45,155 nucleotides of DNA, taken from contig JAKSNS010000023.1 of the NCBI GenBank assembly GCA_024399545.1, forward strand, positions 1 to 45,155. Direction: 5' to 3'. This document shows, piece by piece, positions 24,108 through 32,952 of the stretch (position 1 is its first letter; each line of letters starts with the position of its first letter). The stretch comes from Paludibacteraceae bacterium (GTDB lineage: Bacteria; Bacteroidota; Bacteroidia; Bacteroidales; Paludibacteraceae). Under the pieces are notes generated by a model, which worked only from the letters and a program-made list of their open reading frames with translations, did no database searches and was not told the DNA's origin. Made by a program: the position numbers and the translations under genes.

Positions 24108-25358
24108 TCAGGCAGGTACGACGAAACGTGCTGTGAGGCGGTTTCTTTGCTCAACATAAACCAAGCGTTCACCTACCAGTTTATCTACTATTTCCTTTGT
24201 GTAATGGCGTATGGTTATCAATTCGACGTCAGTGTTGTAAAGTACCTCATATTCGTCTTTAAGCTCATCTACCATCTTCTGGAAATTCACTTCATTGTAG
24301 TCAACGCAGAGCGAGAAACTGATAGCGGCAGTCTGTACAAGGCTTGACTTTAGCCTATAAGACGCCAAAACACCGAAAATCTTGCTCAGACGCTCCTCGG
24401 CAATAAACGAAAAGTCTCGTGGCGTGAGCGACAAAAGTACTTGGTTGCGCTTGTTGATGTAAATAGGCGGCAGGTTTATCTGCTTGGTGTAGTTGCAAAT
24501 CACGGAACCTTCCTTTTCAGGTTCTACGAACGAGCGGACGTATAGAGGTATTTTCTTGTTTTGCAACGGTTTGACTGTCTTAGGGTGGATGACAGAAGCT
24601 CCGCAATAACTCAATTCTATGGCCTCTTTGTATGATAGTGTAGGTATAATTTGCACGTCCTTGTATATTTTTGGGTCAGCGTTCATCACGCCTGGCACGT
24701 CTTTCCAAATAGTGACATCCTTTGCATCAAGTACGTTTGCCAATATTGCGGCAGTGTAGTCAGAACCTTCACGACCGAGGGTCGTGGTTTGGTTGGTGAC
24801 AGTACCAGCGATGAAACCTTGTGTGATGCAAAGTTTCTTGCCTGTGAAAGCCTCATTGCAAAGCTTAGCGCTTATTTCCATGTTCACATTACCCTCGCGG
24901 TAATTGCTGTCGGTGATTATCGCACGGCGTACGTCAACCCATTCAGCCTCCAGTCCTCGTTGTTTGAGGTATGCGGCTATGATGGTGGTAGAAATCAGTT
25001 CGCCGAAGGAGACAATTCTGTCGTATTCGTAATCGTAACTGAGGGATGGTTTGTGCGACACTATCTCACGGAGGTCGTCATAGAGGTCGTTGACCAACAA
25101 ATCCACCGTTGCACGCGAATTGCCGAAGAGTTCGGAAATAATAGCTTCGTGGTAATCCACGACTTTCTGTATAAGGGTGTCGGTGTCAGATTTTTTGTTG
25201 AAGAAACTGTTTGCCACCAATTCCAACGCATTGGTCATCTTACCCATAGCTGAGACAACTACAACGAGTTGTTGGTCAGTCGTTTTGACTATCTTTTCAA
25301 GGTTGCGGACCCCATCAGCGCTTTTGACGGACGCACCGCCGAATTTGTATATTTTCAT
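24108..25358 (-). CDS. lysC: aspartokinase (monofunctional)
   Basis: A 416-residue aspartate kinase, the first step towards lysine, threonine, methionine and diaminopimelate. The N-terminal signature KFGGASVKSADG is at residues 4-15, followed by ITQGFIAG, the TTLGREGSDYTA loop and the WKDVPGV substrate motif. The C-terminal 130 residues form the regulatory ACT-like part. There is no homoserine dehydrogenase fusion. Single gene with its own promoter-like sequence at 25377-25407. Feedback type cannot be read from sequence. Confidence 0.92.
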   Translation of the reverse strand: MKIYKFGGASVKSADGVRNLEKIVKTTDQQLVVVVSAMGKMTNALELVANSFFNKKSDTDTLIQKVVDYHEAIISELFGNSRATVDLLVNDLYDDLREIVSHKPSLSYDYEYDRIVSFGELISTTIIAAYLKQRGLEAEWVDVRRAIITDSNYREGNVNMEISAKLCNEAFTGKKLCITQGFIAGTVTNQTTTLGREGSDYTAAILANVLDAKDVTIWKDVPGVMNADPKIYKDVQIIPTLSYKEAIELSYCGASVIHPKTVKPLQNKKIPLYVRSFVEPEKEGSVICNYTKQINLPPIYINKRNQVLLSLTPRDFSFIAEERLSKIFGVLASYRLKSSLVQTAAISFSLCVDYNEVNFQKMVDELKDEYEVLYNTDVELITIRHYTKEIVDKLVGERLVYVEQRNRLTARFVVPA

Positions 25359-25376
25359 AGTAGTAGTAATTCACCG

Positions 25377-25407
25377 CGAAGTTACGGAAAATTTTTCAGA
25401 TGGCAAA
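25377..25407 (-). promoter_or_regulatory. probable promoter of lysC
   Basis: On the minus strand TTTG (25404-25407), 19 nt, TAACTTCG (25377-25384), one base off the TAnnTTTG consensus. Leader about 12-15 nt. Confidence 0.5.
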
Positions 25408-25418
25408 ATATTGGCGGC

Positions 25419-26381
25419 TTATTTTCTTTCGTCGCTCTTTGGGTTACGGGGAAGCTTCGGGAACATACGGCGAAGAAGGTTAAGCCATGAGGAAATGACG
25501 CGTGTTGATGAACCACTGATGATGACAAAGATGACAGAGGTTATGATGAGTGTAAGGCCAATGGCGATGCGCATGGTCATCTGCTCGTGGAAGACAAGAA
25601 TGCCTATTATGATTGCGGTGGCAGGTTCGAGGGCACCGAGGATGGCTGTAGGTGTTGAGCCAATTTGCTGGATGGCGGCAGTGGTGCATGTGAAGGAGAG
25701 CATTGTTGGTAGTGCGGCAAGTGCGAGGATATTGCCCCAAAGATACCATTTGTTAGGGACGGTGATGTCAATCCCTCCACGAAGGTAGGCAAGGTAGATG
25801 ATATCGCAGACGATAACGATGAAAAGGGTAGTTTGGAGTGTTGGCATTACGTTGAGGGTGGTGCGGTTGATGCCGACGATGTATATTGCGTAGGTTGTGG
25901 CGGAGACCACGATGAGCAGTGTGCCAAAGAGGTTGAGGGTCGTGCCGTCGTCCTGGCGGTAAAGAAGCCAGATGCCAATCATGGCGGTAAGGATGCAGGC
26001 AATTGTGCCAAGTCGGATATGCTCTTTGAATAGGAATGTCATGATAATTGCCACCTCTATGGGGTATATGAATAGGATTGTGGAGGCTATACCTGCAGGC
26101 ATGTATTGGTAGGCGAGGAAGAGTGAGAGGGAGGATATTGCCATTACGACACCCATGACGACTAAGGGGATAAGTTGCCTGCGTGACTGGAATTCTATCC
26201 GCCTGCCGCGTGAACGAAGCATTATATATACCAAGGGGATGGCAATTAGATAGCGGAAAAAGAGGACAGAGGCGGGGTTCATTCCGTCAGAGTAGAGGGG
26301 AAGCGCAAAAAGAGGGTTAGTGCCGTAGGTGGCAGCACCTATGGCACCTATAAGGTAGCCTTTTAACTTTGTACTTGACAT
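25419..26381 (-). CDS. EamA/DMT-family membrane transporter
   Basis: A 320-residue integral membrane protein with about ten hydrophobic helices arranged as two EamA repeats (about 6-145 and 155-290). Recognisable repeat signatures are FFRYLIAIPLV, YMPAGIASTILFIYPI in repeat 1 and GSTPTAILGALEPATA in repeat 2. The C-terminus is basic and cytoplasmic. The drug/metabolite transporter superfamily exports amino acids, nucleotides or drugs, and the substrate cannot be deduced. Single gene with a -7 box about 70 nt upstream. Confidence 0.88.
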   Translation of the reverse strand: MSSTKLKGYLIGAIGAATYGTNPLFALPLYSDGMNPASVLFFRYLIAIPLVYIMLRSRGRRIEFQSRRQLIPLVVMGVVMAISSLSLFLAYQYMPAGIASTILFIYPIEVAIIMTFLFKEHIRLGTIACILTAMIGIWLLYRQDDGTTLNLFGTLLIVVSATTYAIYIVGINRTTLNVMPTLQTTLFIVIVCDIIYLAYLRGGIDITVPNKWYLWGNILALAALPTMLSFTCTTAAIQQIGSTPTAILGALEPATAIIIGILVFHEQMTMRIAIGLTLIITSVIFVIISGSSTRVISSWLNLLRRMFPKLPRNPKSDERK

Positions 26382-26453
26382 TTTAGTGGTGGCTTAATCC
26401 TGTTGCGGGCAGGTGTTTATTTTTGCCCCGTGCGGAGTTTATATTTGGGGGTG

Positions 26454-26461
26454 CAAAGATA
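26454..26461 (-). promoter_or_regulatory. -7 element of the EamA transporter gene
   Basis: TATCTTTG followed by CAC on the minus strand. No convincing TTG at the usual distance. Confidence 0.55.
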
Positions 26462-26688
26462 CTACTTTTTCCCCAAATACATAGCGTTTGGCAATAAGTT
26501 TTTTGGACACTGTCCACTTCATCTTAATCTCTTTTCTAAAATAATTACAAATTACAGACTGTCAATATTTTGGGCAATGCTTTTGGATTTCTTTCCAAAC
26601 GAAACAAGCGAAAAACCTGCCTTTAGGATTTGTTTTGTGACTCCCTATTTTGACAAGACTATATCCCCATTCTGACTCACAATAGGAG
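26462..26688. other. intergenic stretch without a supported gene
   Basis: A 90-codon plus-strand frame (26403-26675) crosses this stretch but has no promoter, no recognisable domain and overlaps the divergent promoter, so it is not called. Nothing else was seen before the pgk terminator. Confidence 0.5.
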
Positions 26689-26717
26689 AAAAAAGACATC
26701 ACAGACCTTGTGATGCC
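26689..26717 (-). terminator. terminator of pgk
   Basis: On the minus strand GGCATCACA, loop AGGTC, TGTGATGTC, then six T. The one imperfect pair is a G-U only when read on the minus strand, which fixes the direction. Confidence 0.82.
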
Positions 26718-26740
26718 TTTTTATTGATTATAGACAGAGA

Positions 26741-27994
26741 TTATTCGTTGATTGCGGCAATGCCTGGCAATACCTTGCCCTCTATAGCCTCAAGCAACGC
26801 ACCACCACCTGTTGAGACGTAGCTGACTTTGTCGGCAAGCCCGAACTTGTTGATGCATGCAACAGAGTCGCCACCACCTACAAGTGAGTAAGCACCCATA
26901 GCCGTGGCGTCGGCTATTGCCTGTGCTATCGCTTTTGAACCATGAGCGAAGTTCTCCATCTCGAAGACACCGGCAGGGCCGTTCCAAAGTATGGTCTTTG
27001 ATTTTTTGATGACATCTGCGAATATGCGTTCGCTCATCTCACCAATGTCCATTCCAAGCCAACCTGAAGGGATGTTGTGGATTTCGACAGTTTGGCGGTG
27101 GGCATCGTTGTCGAATTTATCGGCAATGACATTATCAACAGCGAGATAGAGCTTCACGTTGTTCTGCTCAGCCTTCTTCATAATATCGATGGCGAGGTCA
27201 AGTTTGTCCTCCTCGCAGAGCGAGTTGCCTATCATGCCGCCCTGAGCCTTGATGAACGTATATGTCATGGCACCACCGATGATGAGGTTGTCAACCTTGG
27301 TGAGAAGGTTCTCGATGATGTCAATCTTGGTAGAGACCTTCGAGCCTCCCATAATAGCCGTGAATGGGCGAACGGTCTTTGACATAACAGTCTCGACTGC
27401 CTTAACCTCTTTGTCCATCAGGAAGCCGAACATCTTGTTGTCTTTGTCGAAGGAGTCAGCGATAACTGCTGTAGAGGCATGTTTGCGGTGCGCAGTACCG
27501 AATGCGTCGTTTACGTAGCAGTCAGCGTATGAAGCAAGGTGTTTGGCGAACTCCTTCTGTGCAGCCTTGATGGCCTTCTTTGCAGCAGCCTTCTCGTCGT
27601 CAGAGGCATCCTCGGCAAGCCCGCGTGGTTTGCCCTCTTCCTCGGCATAGAAACGGAGGTTTTCGAGCAATACAGCCTCGCCATCCTTGAGCGAAGCGCA
27701 GAGTTCGTCAGCCTTGTTGCAGTCGTCGGCAAACTTAACCTCAACGCCAAGCAGTTCGCTCACACGTGGAAGGATGTATTTGAGTGAGTACTTAGGGTCA
27801 GGGTTTTTCTTAGGGCGACCCATGTGTGAGGCGATGATCAGGCGACCACCCTGTGCAATGATGTGCCTCAAAGTAGGCATGGCGGCACGTATGCGGGTGT
27901 CGTCTGTGATGTTGAAGTCGTCGTCCATTGGGACGTTGAAGTCAACACGTACAAAGGCTCTATGTCCTTTGAAATTGTAATTTTCGATTGTCAT
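26741..27994 (-). CDS. pgk: phosphoglycerate kinase
   Basis: A 417-residue glycolytic enzyme transferring phosphate from 1,3-bisphosphoglycerate to ADP. The N-terminal substrate loop [11 protein letters not shown], the ASHMGRP motif, [24 protein letters not shown] and the C-terminal nucleotide motif LVGGGDSVA and STGGGALLE are present. ATG 27994 is chosen because a TACCTTTG box at 28020-28027 lies just upstream; the longer open frame to 28054 would begin before transcription. Single gene with its own promoter and terminator. Confidence 0.95.
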   Translation of the reverse strand: MTIENYNFKGHRAFVRVDFNVPMDDDFNITDDTRIRAAMPTLRHIIAQGGRLIIASHMGRPKKNPDPKYSLKYILPRVSELLGVEVKFADDCNKADELCASLKDGEAVLLENLRFYAEEEGKPRGLAEDASDDEKAAAKKAIKAAQKEFAKHLASYADCYVNDAFGTAHRKHASTAVIADSFDKDNKMFGFLMDKEVKAVETVMSKTVRPFTAIMGGSKVSTKIDIIENLLTKVDNLIIGGAMTYTFIKAQGGMIGNSLCEEDKLDLAIDIMKKAEQNNVKLYLAVDNVIADKFDNDAHRQTVEIHNIPSGWLGMDIGEMSERIFADVIKKSKTILWNGPAGVFEMENFAHGSKAIAQAIADATAMGAYSLVGGGDSVACINKFGLADKVSYVSTGGGALLEAIEGKVLPGIAAINE

Positions 27995-28019
27995 ACTATT
28001 ATAATATTTTTCGACGGTG

Positions 28020-28051
28020 CAAAGGTACGACAATATTTTGAAAAAAACAAA
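28020..28051 (-). promoter_or_regulatory. promoter of pgk
   Basis: On the minus strand TTTG (28048-28051), 20 nt, TACCTTTG (28020-28027). A good match to the Bacteroidota consensus. Confidence 0.72.
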
Positions 28052-28063
28052 CAATTGGGGATA

Positions 28064-28099
28064 AAAAAAGAGATTACCCGACGTAAGTCAGATAATCTC
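28064..28099 (-). terminator. terminator of the Glu-rich lipoprotein gene
   Basis: On the minus strand GAGATTATCTGAC pairs with GTCGGGTAATCTC (two G-U pairs, loop TTAC), followed by TTTTTTTAT. Located between the lipoprotein gene and the pgk promoter. Confidence 0.82.
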
Positions 28100-28123
28100 G
28101 TCTTTTTGAGATATTGGCTGTTA

Positions 28124-28318
28124 TTATTCAGCAACTGCCTCAGCAGCTTCCTCAGCTGGAGCCTCCTCAACTGGAGCCTCTTCAACTACCTCTTCTACAA
28201 CAGGCTCTTCGATAACCTCTTCTTCTACTACCTCTTCTTCAGCAGCAGCTTCTTCGTTACCACAAGATGCGAATGCAACGGCAGTTGCAACAGCCATAAA
28301 CAAAACTAACTTTTTCAT
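28124..28318 (-). CDS. small glutamate-rich lipoprotein
   Basis: A 64-residue precursor. The signal peptide MKKLVLFMAVATAVAFASC has its lipobox cysteine at residue 19, followed by GNEE and a 43-residue tail made almost only of Glu, Val, Ala and Pro in VVEE/APVEEAPAEEA repeats. The mature protein would be a highly acidic, extended lipid-anchored peptide. ATG 28318 is chosen over the upstream start because it gives a proper signal peptide and lies after the -7 box at 28370. It has its own promoter and strong terminator, so it is a stand-alone gene. Function is unknown; metal or cation binding, or envelope spacing, would be guesses. Confidence 0.82.
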   Translation of the reverse strand: MKKLVLFMAVATAVAFASCGNEEAAAEEEVVEEEVIEEPVVEEVVEEAPVEEAPAEEAAEAVAE

Positions 28319-28369
28319 TGTCTTTTTTTGATTTAAAAGTTGAACAAATATTTGTACATAAAAACAGTG

Positions 28370-28377
28370 CAAATGTA
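28370..28377 (-). promoter_or_regulatory. -7 element of the lipoprotein gene
   Basis: TACATTTG followed by CAC on the minus strand. The leader of about 45 nt contains the 12-bp palindrome ACAAATATTTGT (28345-28356). Confidence 0.55.
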
Positions 28378-28591
28378 GGTATTTTTTCTGACAGTGACAT
28401 TAAAAGAGGATTTTTTTTTCATATTATTTTCTTGCTCTTTTATATCTCAGTCAATCAATGGTTTAATAGTGGTGATTTTTTTCACAACAACCGTTTTTAG
28501 TGTGCTTTATATATCTTTTTTGCCTTGTTATGTAGTCAAAACGTCCAGTCAAACGTCATGTTTTTGCCTCAAGGTCGTGCAAAACGACAAC

Positions 28592-30361
28592 TCAGGAGTA
28601 CATTTCGTCTATTAAGTTTGAATACTTTTGGCAGACCGCACGACGTCTTATTTTGAGCGTTGAGGTAGTCAAGTTTTGGTCTTTCGAGAGGTCGTCGGTG
28701 ACGAAACGGAATTTCTTGACTTGCTCAAACTGTGCCAAGTCGGTTTGGCATACGTTAATCCTTTGCATGAAGATTGAATAAATTTGAGGATTTGCAAGTA
28801 GGTTGTCGAAATTGTAATAAGCTATGCCATGGTTCCAGGCATAACGTTCGACGGCATCTTTTTCTGGGACTATAAGTGCGGTGATGAAGTTGCGACCGTC
28901 ACCGATGACAATGGCTTGGCGGATGAATTCATCGTTTTGGAGTAGCATTTCGACCTGTTGCGGCGAGACGTATTTTCCATTAGAAGTTTTTATGAGGTCT
29001 TTGATACGGTCATTGATGTACAATGTTATGCCTTCAAACCTGCCAGCGTCGCCAGTGTGGAACCAACCATCCGAGAATGCCTTGCTGGTTAGGTCAGGAC
29101 GACGGTAGTAACCTGCGCAGACGCTGTCGCCTTTGACAAGTATTTCATCGTTTTTAGGGTCTATGCGTACCTGAACACCATCCATAAGAGTCCCGACAGA
29201 GCCAATGACGTAATTTTTGTCTGCATAACATGAAACGGCTGCCGTAGTCTCGGTCAACCCATAGGCGTGCAGGATAGGAATACCCATTGAACGGAAATAT
29301 TCTATATGGTGTGGCGACATGGCTGCACCTGCGGCAGGGAAATATTTGCCACGGTCAAGCCCGATGAGACGGCGGACGTTGGCAAAATAGACACGGTCGG
29401 CAAGAGCATATTCCAATCTGAGCATCAGAGGAATCTTTTTGCCACACCTGACGTAATCTATGTTGCGACGACGACCGACGGTCATTGCCCATGCCGTGAA
29501 AAGGCGTTTGCGGATAGGCATAGTTGAGCGTTTCTGCTCAATGATATTATATATTTTCTCCCAAAAGCGAGGCACAGAAGCCATGATGGTTGGACGTACC
29601 TCCTTTAGGACGTTTTGTATGTCGGCAGGGTGTTGGTTAAGGTAAATAGTCCCTCCATTCATCAACATATAATAGACGTTGATTTTAGCAAAAATATGGG
29701 TCATCGGAAGGAAAGAGAGGAGGCTGTCCTGCGTGCCTATCATATCAAACCGCTTGTGGTAACTATATAAGATTGCTGAGAAACAGCGGTGAAGCAACAG
29801 AACGCCCTTTGGCTCGCCCGTAGTGCCAGAGGTGTACATAATAGTGGCTATGTCGTTGTCCGTGACTTGAACTTCGGGGAAATCGGTTGAAATTGAGGCA
29901 AGTTCGGTGAAACGGATAATGCGTGGGTCTGGGGCGAAAACCACGCTATGGTCAAAGACAATGATGTGCTTGATAGTCGTGTTTCCATTGTCCAGGATTG
30001 TCTTTAGACGGTCAAATTGCAACTGCTCGCCTGCACAGACAACCTCTATCTCGGCATCGCGGATAATAAACTCAAGTTCGGTAATTGACAATGTGGCGAA
30101 CATAGGCACGGTGATTGCGCCAAGCCTGTAGTTTGCAAAATCGACGACAAGAGACTCGTACATATTATTAGAGCAGATTCCAACACGCTGCTGGAAGCCT
30201 ACGCCAAAGGCTGTAAGCGCCCCAGCGACTGTGTTGACATCCGCACACATGTCGCCAATATGCTTTGTTTCCCAACCATTGTTGCGTTCGTCACGGATTT
30301 TTATGGCTGGGTGGTTGAAGCCATATTTCTTGAGGTTGTTTTCGACGAAGTGTTGAAGCAT
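28592..30361 (-). CDS. long-chain fatty acid-CoA ligase (AMP-forming)
   Basis: A 589-residue adenylate-forming enzyme activating fatty acids to acyl-CoA through acyl-AMP. ANL-family motifs in order: IMYTSGTTGEPKGVLL (phosphate loop), FLPMTHIFA, PAAGAAMSP, YGLTETTA, FHTGDAG, DRIKDLIKTSNGKYVSP (hinge) and the catalytic lysine in TLKIRRRAV. Length is normal for the bacterial FadD-like/AMP-dependent synthetase group. Its first 61 bp overlap the end of rnc in another frame. As the last gene of the acpP operon it connects with fatty-acid metabolism, perhaps recycling exogenous or released fatty acids. Confidence 0.92.
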   Translation of the reverse strand: MLQHFVENNLKKYGFNHPAIKIRDERNNGWETKHIGDMCADVNTVAGALTAFGVGFQQRVGICSNNMYESLVVDFANYRLGAITVPMFATLSITELEFIIRDAEIEVVCAGEQLQFDRLKTILDNGNTTIKHIIVFDHSVVFAPDPRIIRFTELASISTDFPEVQVTDNDIATIMYTSGTTGEPKGVLLLHRCFSAILYSYHKRFDMIGTQDSLLSFLPMTHIFAKINVYYMLMNGGTIYLNQHPADIQNVLKEVRPTIMASVPRFWEKIYNIIEQKRSTMPIRKRLFTAWAMTVGRRRNIDYVRCGKKIPLMLRLEYALADRVYFANVRRLIGLDRGKYFPAAGAAMSPHHIEYFRSMGIPILHAYGLTETTAAVSCYADKNYVIGSVGTLMDGVQVRIDPKNDEILVKGDSVCAGYYRRPDLTSKAFSDGWFHTGDAGRFEGITLYINDRIKDLIKTSNGKYVSPQQVEMLLQNDEFIRQAIVIGDGRNFITALIVPEKDAVERYAWNHGIAYYNFDNLLANPQIYSIFMQRINVCQTDLAQFEQVKKFRFVTDDLSKDQNLTTSTLKIRRRAVCQKYSNLIDEMYS

Positions 30362-31053
30362 TGTTTACTTTTTAATGTGCGAAGTGCGACTTTTGCCGCG
30401 GCTTGTTCGGCGGCTCGTTTAGACTTGCCTATCCCTTGTCCTAAATTTGTGCCGTCAACTGTGACATCGACCTTGAAACGGGAGACGTTGTTTTCAAGTT
30501 TACTCTCATCAAGTAGGTTGAAAAGCACCTTTACACGTTTTTTCTGTGCATATTCCAGCAATTCGGATTTGTAGTTTTCCTGCTTGCGGATAAGTTGCTC
30601 TATCTTGATTGTAGTAAAACTGCGTAAGAGGAAATCACGTGCTGACTCAAACCCCTTGTCTATGTATATTGCGCCAATGAGTGCCTCAAAGGCGTTTCCC
30701 ATGAAATTGTCGCTATTGAATATCTGCTTGGAGATGACATATTTATGCAAGCCTATCTTGCCAGCTATCAGGTTGAGCGTTTGACGGCGTACCAAGAAAC
30801 TTCTGGTCTGTGTCAGGAATCCCTCGTTGCGGTTAGGGTATAGTTGATAAACATATTCCGAGGCTACAGTTTCGATTACGGCGTCACCAAGGAACTCAAG
30901 CCGTTCATTGTTGCATTTCTTGCCGTTTTCGTCCTTCAGTTGCATGGATTTATGCGAAAAAGCACGATCATAGATTGAAGGGTCTTTTTCGGGAAAACCA
31001 AGTAGTTGTTGATATTTTGTCGGCTTGCGCCTAAAGATTTTCAGTAGTTTCAT
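30301..31053 (-). CDS. rnc: ribonuclease III
   Basis: A 250-residue double-stranded RNA endonuclease. The RNase III signature NNERLEFLGDAVIETVASE is at about 48-66, a second acidic cluster is in NAFEALIGAIYID, and the dsRNA-binding domain (about 160-230) ends AAEQAAAKVALRTLKSK. A 20-residue tail after the domain is encoded inside the overlap with the acyl-CoA ligase gene, so the stop codon lies 61 bp into the next gene. Its start overlaps rnhB by 23 bp. The acpP-fabF-rnc order is common in Bacteroidota. Confidence 0.93.
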   Translation of the reverse strand: MKLLKIFRRKPTKYQQLLGFPEKDPSIYDRAFSHKSMQLKDENGKKCNNERLEFLGDAVIETVASEYVYQLYPNRNEGFLTQTRSFLVRRQTLNLIAGKIGLHKYVISKQIFNSDNFMGNAFEALIGAIYIDKGFESARDFLLRSFTTIKIEQLIRKQENYKSELLEYAQKKRVKVLFNLLDESKLENNVSRFKVDVTVDGTNLGQGIGKSKRAAEQAAAKVALRTLKSKQCFNTSSKTTSRNMASTTQP

Positions 31054-31663
31054 TTATAATGTCTCTATGGTTTATTTTGAGTAGGGTAAATGATTTGCGG
31101 TGATGTTCGCATGCTCCATATTGGCGAATTGCATCACGGTGTTTCTTCGTTGGGTAGCCTGCGTTGACGTTCCAACTGTAGTATGGGTAATCTACGGCAA
31201 GTTTTTTCATTGCCTTGTCTCGCTCTGTTTTTGCTATGATAGAGGCGGCGGCAATGGAAAGATAAGTAGCATCGCCTTTGACTATGGTTTTATGCACTGC
31301 GTAGTCAACTCCAGGAAATCTGTTGCCATCGACCAGGATAAAGTCGATAGGCATCTGTTTATGTACCTTGTCCAATGCTCGTTTCATAGCAAGCATTGCG
31401 GCATTGAGGATGTTAATTTCGTCTATCTCTGCCACAGTGGCAATGCCTACTCCTACAGCCAGCGCATGTTGCCTTATGACCTCAGCCAATTGTTCACGTT
31501 TGCGTGGCGACAGTTTCTTGCTGTCGTTGATTTCCTCGTTTTCGTAGTCGGCAGGGAAAACGACGGCGGCAGCATAGACATCACCTGCAAGGCAGCCGCG
31601 ACCGGCTTCGTCAACGCCTGCCTCATACTTGTGGGTCATATCGTACCTGCTTTTTAACGTCAC
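31031..31663 (-). CDS. rnhB: ribonuclease HII
   Basis: A 210-residue enzyme that cuts RNA in RNA-DNA hybrids and removes single ribonucleotides from DNA. The motif GVDEAGRGCLAG near residue 17 holds the first acidic pair; DGNRF and the SIAAASIIAKTERD block follow. The start is GTG at 31663, which overlaps the stop of the M28-type gene as GTGA and leaves about 15 residues before the DEAGRG motif, as I recall for Bacteroides RnhB. ATG 31639 is an alternative, with an AGCAGG upstream. The end overlaps rnc by 23 bp. Confidence 0.92.
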   Translation of the reverse strand: MTLKSRYDMTHKYEAGVDEAGRGCLAGDVYAAAVVFPADYENEEINDSKKLSPRKREQLAEVIRQHALAVGVGIATVAEIDEINILNAAMLAMKRALDKVHKQMPIDFILVDGNRFPGVDYAVHKTIVKGDATYLSIAAASIIAKTERDKAMKKLAVDYPYYSWNVNAGYPTKKHRDAIRQYGACEHHRKSFTLLKINHRDIINETTENL

Positions 31664-32649
31664 TGATATAACAATGTGAGAAGTAGTTTGCCGACATCCG
31701 CAAGTGTTGCCTTGGAGATGTTGTCCATATTATCGTGAAGGGTATGCCAATAATCAGGAAACCCTGCATCACCTTCAGGATTAAATGATACGATGTCTAT
31801 GCAAGGTATCCCAGTATGTTGCATGACTGGTATATGGTCGTCAGTGATTGCCCCACCCGTTTGGTCAATGAAACGGTTGGATAGGCCTATCTCCTTGGCT
31901 GTGTTCCAAATCTTGTCATTAAGCCATTTGGCTGAAGTCTCTGAGAAATATTCACGGAAGAAGCGACTTTCCGAGCCTCCCACCATGTCAAGCAAAATGC
32001 CAAATTGCGCCTTGTAGCCTGGAATATGTGTATGCAGTGCCCAATATTGTGAGCCGAGGCACCAACCATTGTCACCAGAGGCATTGGCAAGCCACTCAGG
32101 GGCGCCCCAATCCTCAAGGTCAAAGAGTATAATGTCAACACCCATTTTTGGTCGGTTGTTGTTCATTATGCGTGCAACCTCCATCAATACCCCTACGCCG
32201 CTTGCGCCGTCATCAGCACCAGGGATTGGCTTTTGCCGATTTTCCTTAAGGATTTCCATGTCAGCAAAAGGACGGCTGTCCCAATGGGATGAAAGCATCA
32301 CACGGTTTTCTTTTTCCTGTCCATATACGGCTATGACATTAAGTACCGTTTTTTTTGTGCTGTCGTAAAGGGTTGTTTCGCCTTTTTGGACGATGACTGT
32401 GTCCGCACCGTTTTCCTTAAAGAACGAGACAATCCAGTCAAGGCATGATTGATGGGCTTCCGTCCCTGGCACTCGAGGTCCGAAAGAGCATTGTCGCTCT
32501 ATGTATGAGTAGGCGGAATCGTAGTTGAACTGCGGAATGTCCATGGTGGCCTTCTCAGTCCTTTCTTCGGTGGCTTGACCTTCGCTACACGACAAAGCAA
32601 CAACTGACATCAGAAAAGAAGCCAATGCCAGTATTATGAAATTTCTCAT
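31660..32649 (-). CDS. M28-family lipoprotein, glutaminyl-peptide cyclotransferase-like
   Basis: A 329-residue exported protein. The signal peptide ends in a lipobox (VVALSC, cysteine 21). The zinc-hydrolase fold carries LSSHWDSRPFAD (zinc His and Asp), GADDGASGVG, FDLEDWGAPEW (catalytic Glu and zinc ligand) and the late DYWHTLHDNMDN. The pattern, including GSQYWA and HIPGYKAQFGILLDMVGG, fits bacterial type II glutaminyl cyclases known from Porphyromonas and Tannerella, which form N-terminal pyroglutamate on exported proteins. An aminopeptidase role cannot be excluded. It is 6 nt after the Dabb gene and overlaps rnhB. Confidence 0.87.
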   Translation of the reverse strand: MRNFIILALASFLMSVVALSCSEGQATEERTEKATMDIPQFNYDSAYSYIERQCSFGPRVPGTEAHQSCLDWIVSFFKENGADTVIVQKGETTLYDSTKKTVLNVIAVYGQEKENRVMLSSHWDSRPFADMEILKENRQKPIPGADDGASGVGVLMEVARIMNNNRPKMGVDIILFDLEDWGAPEWLANASGDNGWCLGSQYWALHTHIPGYKAQFGILLDMVGGSESRFFREYFSETSAKWLNDKIWNTAKEIGLSNRFIDQTGGAITDDHIPVMQHTGIPCIDIVSFNPEGDAGFPDYWHTLHDNMDNISKATLADVGKLLLTLLYQ

Positions 32650-32655
32650 TTGTTA

Positions 32656-32946
32656 TCATATTTCATAGTCAAGGGCGATGCTTGCCTCTGCTACGGCGTG
32701 CATGTGTTTCTTGACCACGTTGCAGTGATAAGGGTCGTTTTGGTATTCATCGAGTGTCTTCCAGTCATTGACCGTAACCTCAAGTATAATATCGTAAGAA
32801 CGTGCGGAATGCAGTTGGTCACAGTTGGCGTCAACAGTGATGGCTGAAGGCACTTTGCCACGCATCGAAAGGATGATGTCCCTTGTTGCTTTCATCAGTT
32901 CGTCCGTGCGGTTGGCAAGTTTGAAACAAACAATGTGTTTTACCAT
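32656..32946 (-). CDS. Dabb (stress-responsive A/B barrel) domain protein
   Basis: A 96-residue single-domain protein with the ferredoxin-like Dabb fold: MVKHIVCFKLA at the start, a YDIILEVTVNDWKTLDEYQNDPYH centre and the VVKKHM segment with conserved histidines. Such proteins dimerise, and some are enzymes or stress-induced; the role here is unknown. It lies between the carbonic anhydrase and cyclase genes with 6-nt gaps, so it is co-transcribed. Confidence 0.85.
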   Translation of the reverse strand: MVKHIVCFKLANRTDELMKATRDIILSMRGKVPSAITVDANCDQLHSARSYDIILEVTVNDWKTLDEYQNDPYHCNVVKKHMHAVAEASIALDYEI

Positions 32947-32952
32947 GGTTGA

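Noticed and set aside
26403-26675. A 90-codon plus-strand frame between the EamA gene and pgk
   Set aside because: Overlaps the minus-strand promoter of the EamA gene, has low-complexity aromatic composition and no family match.
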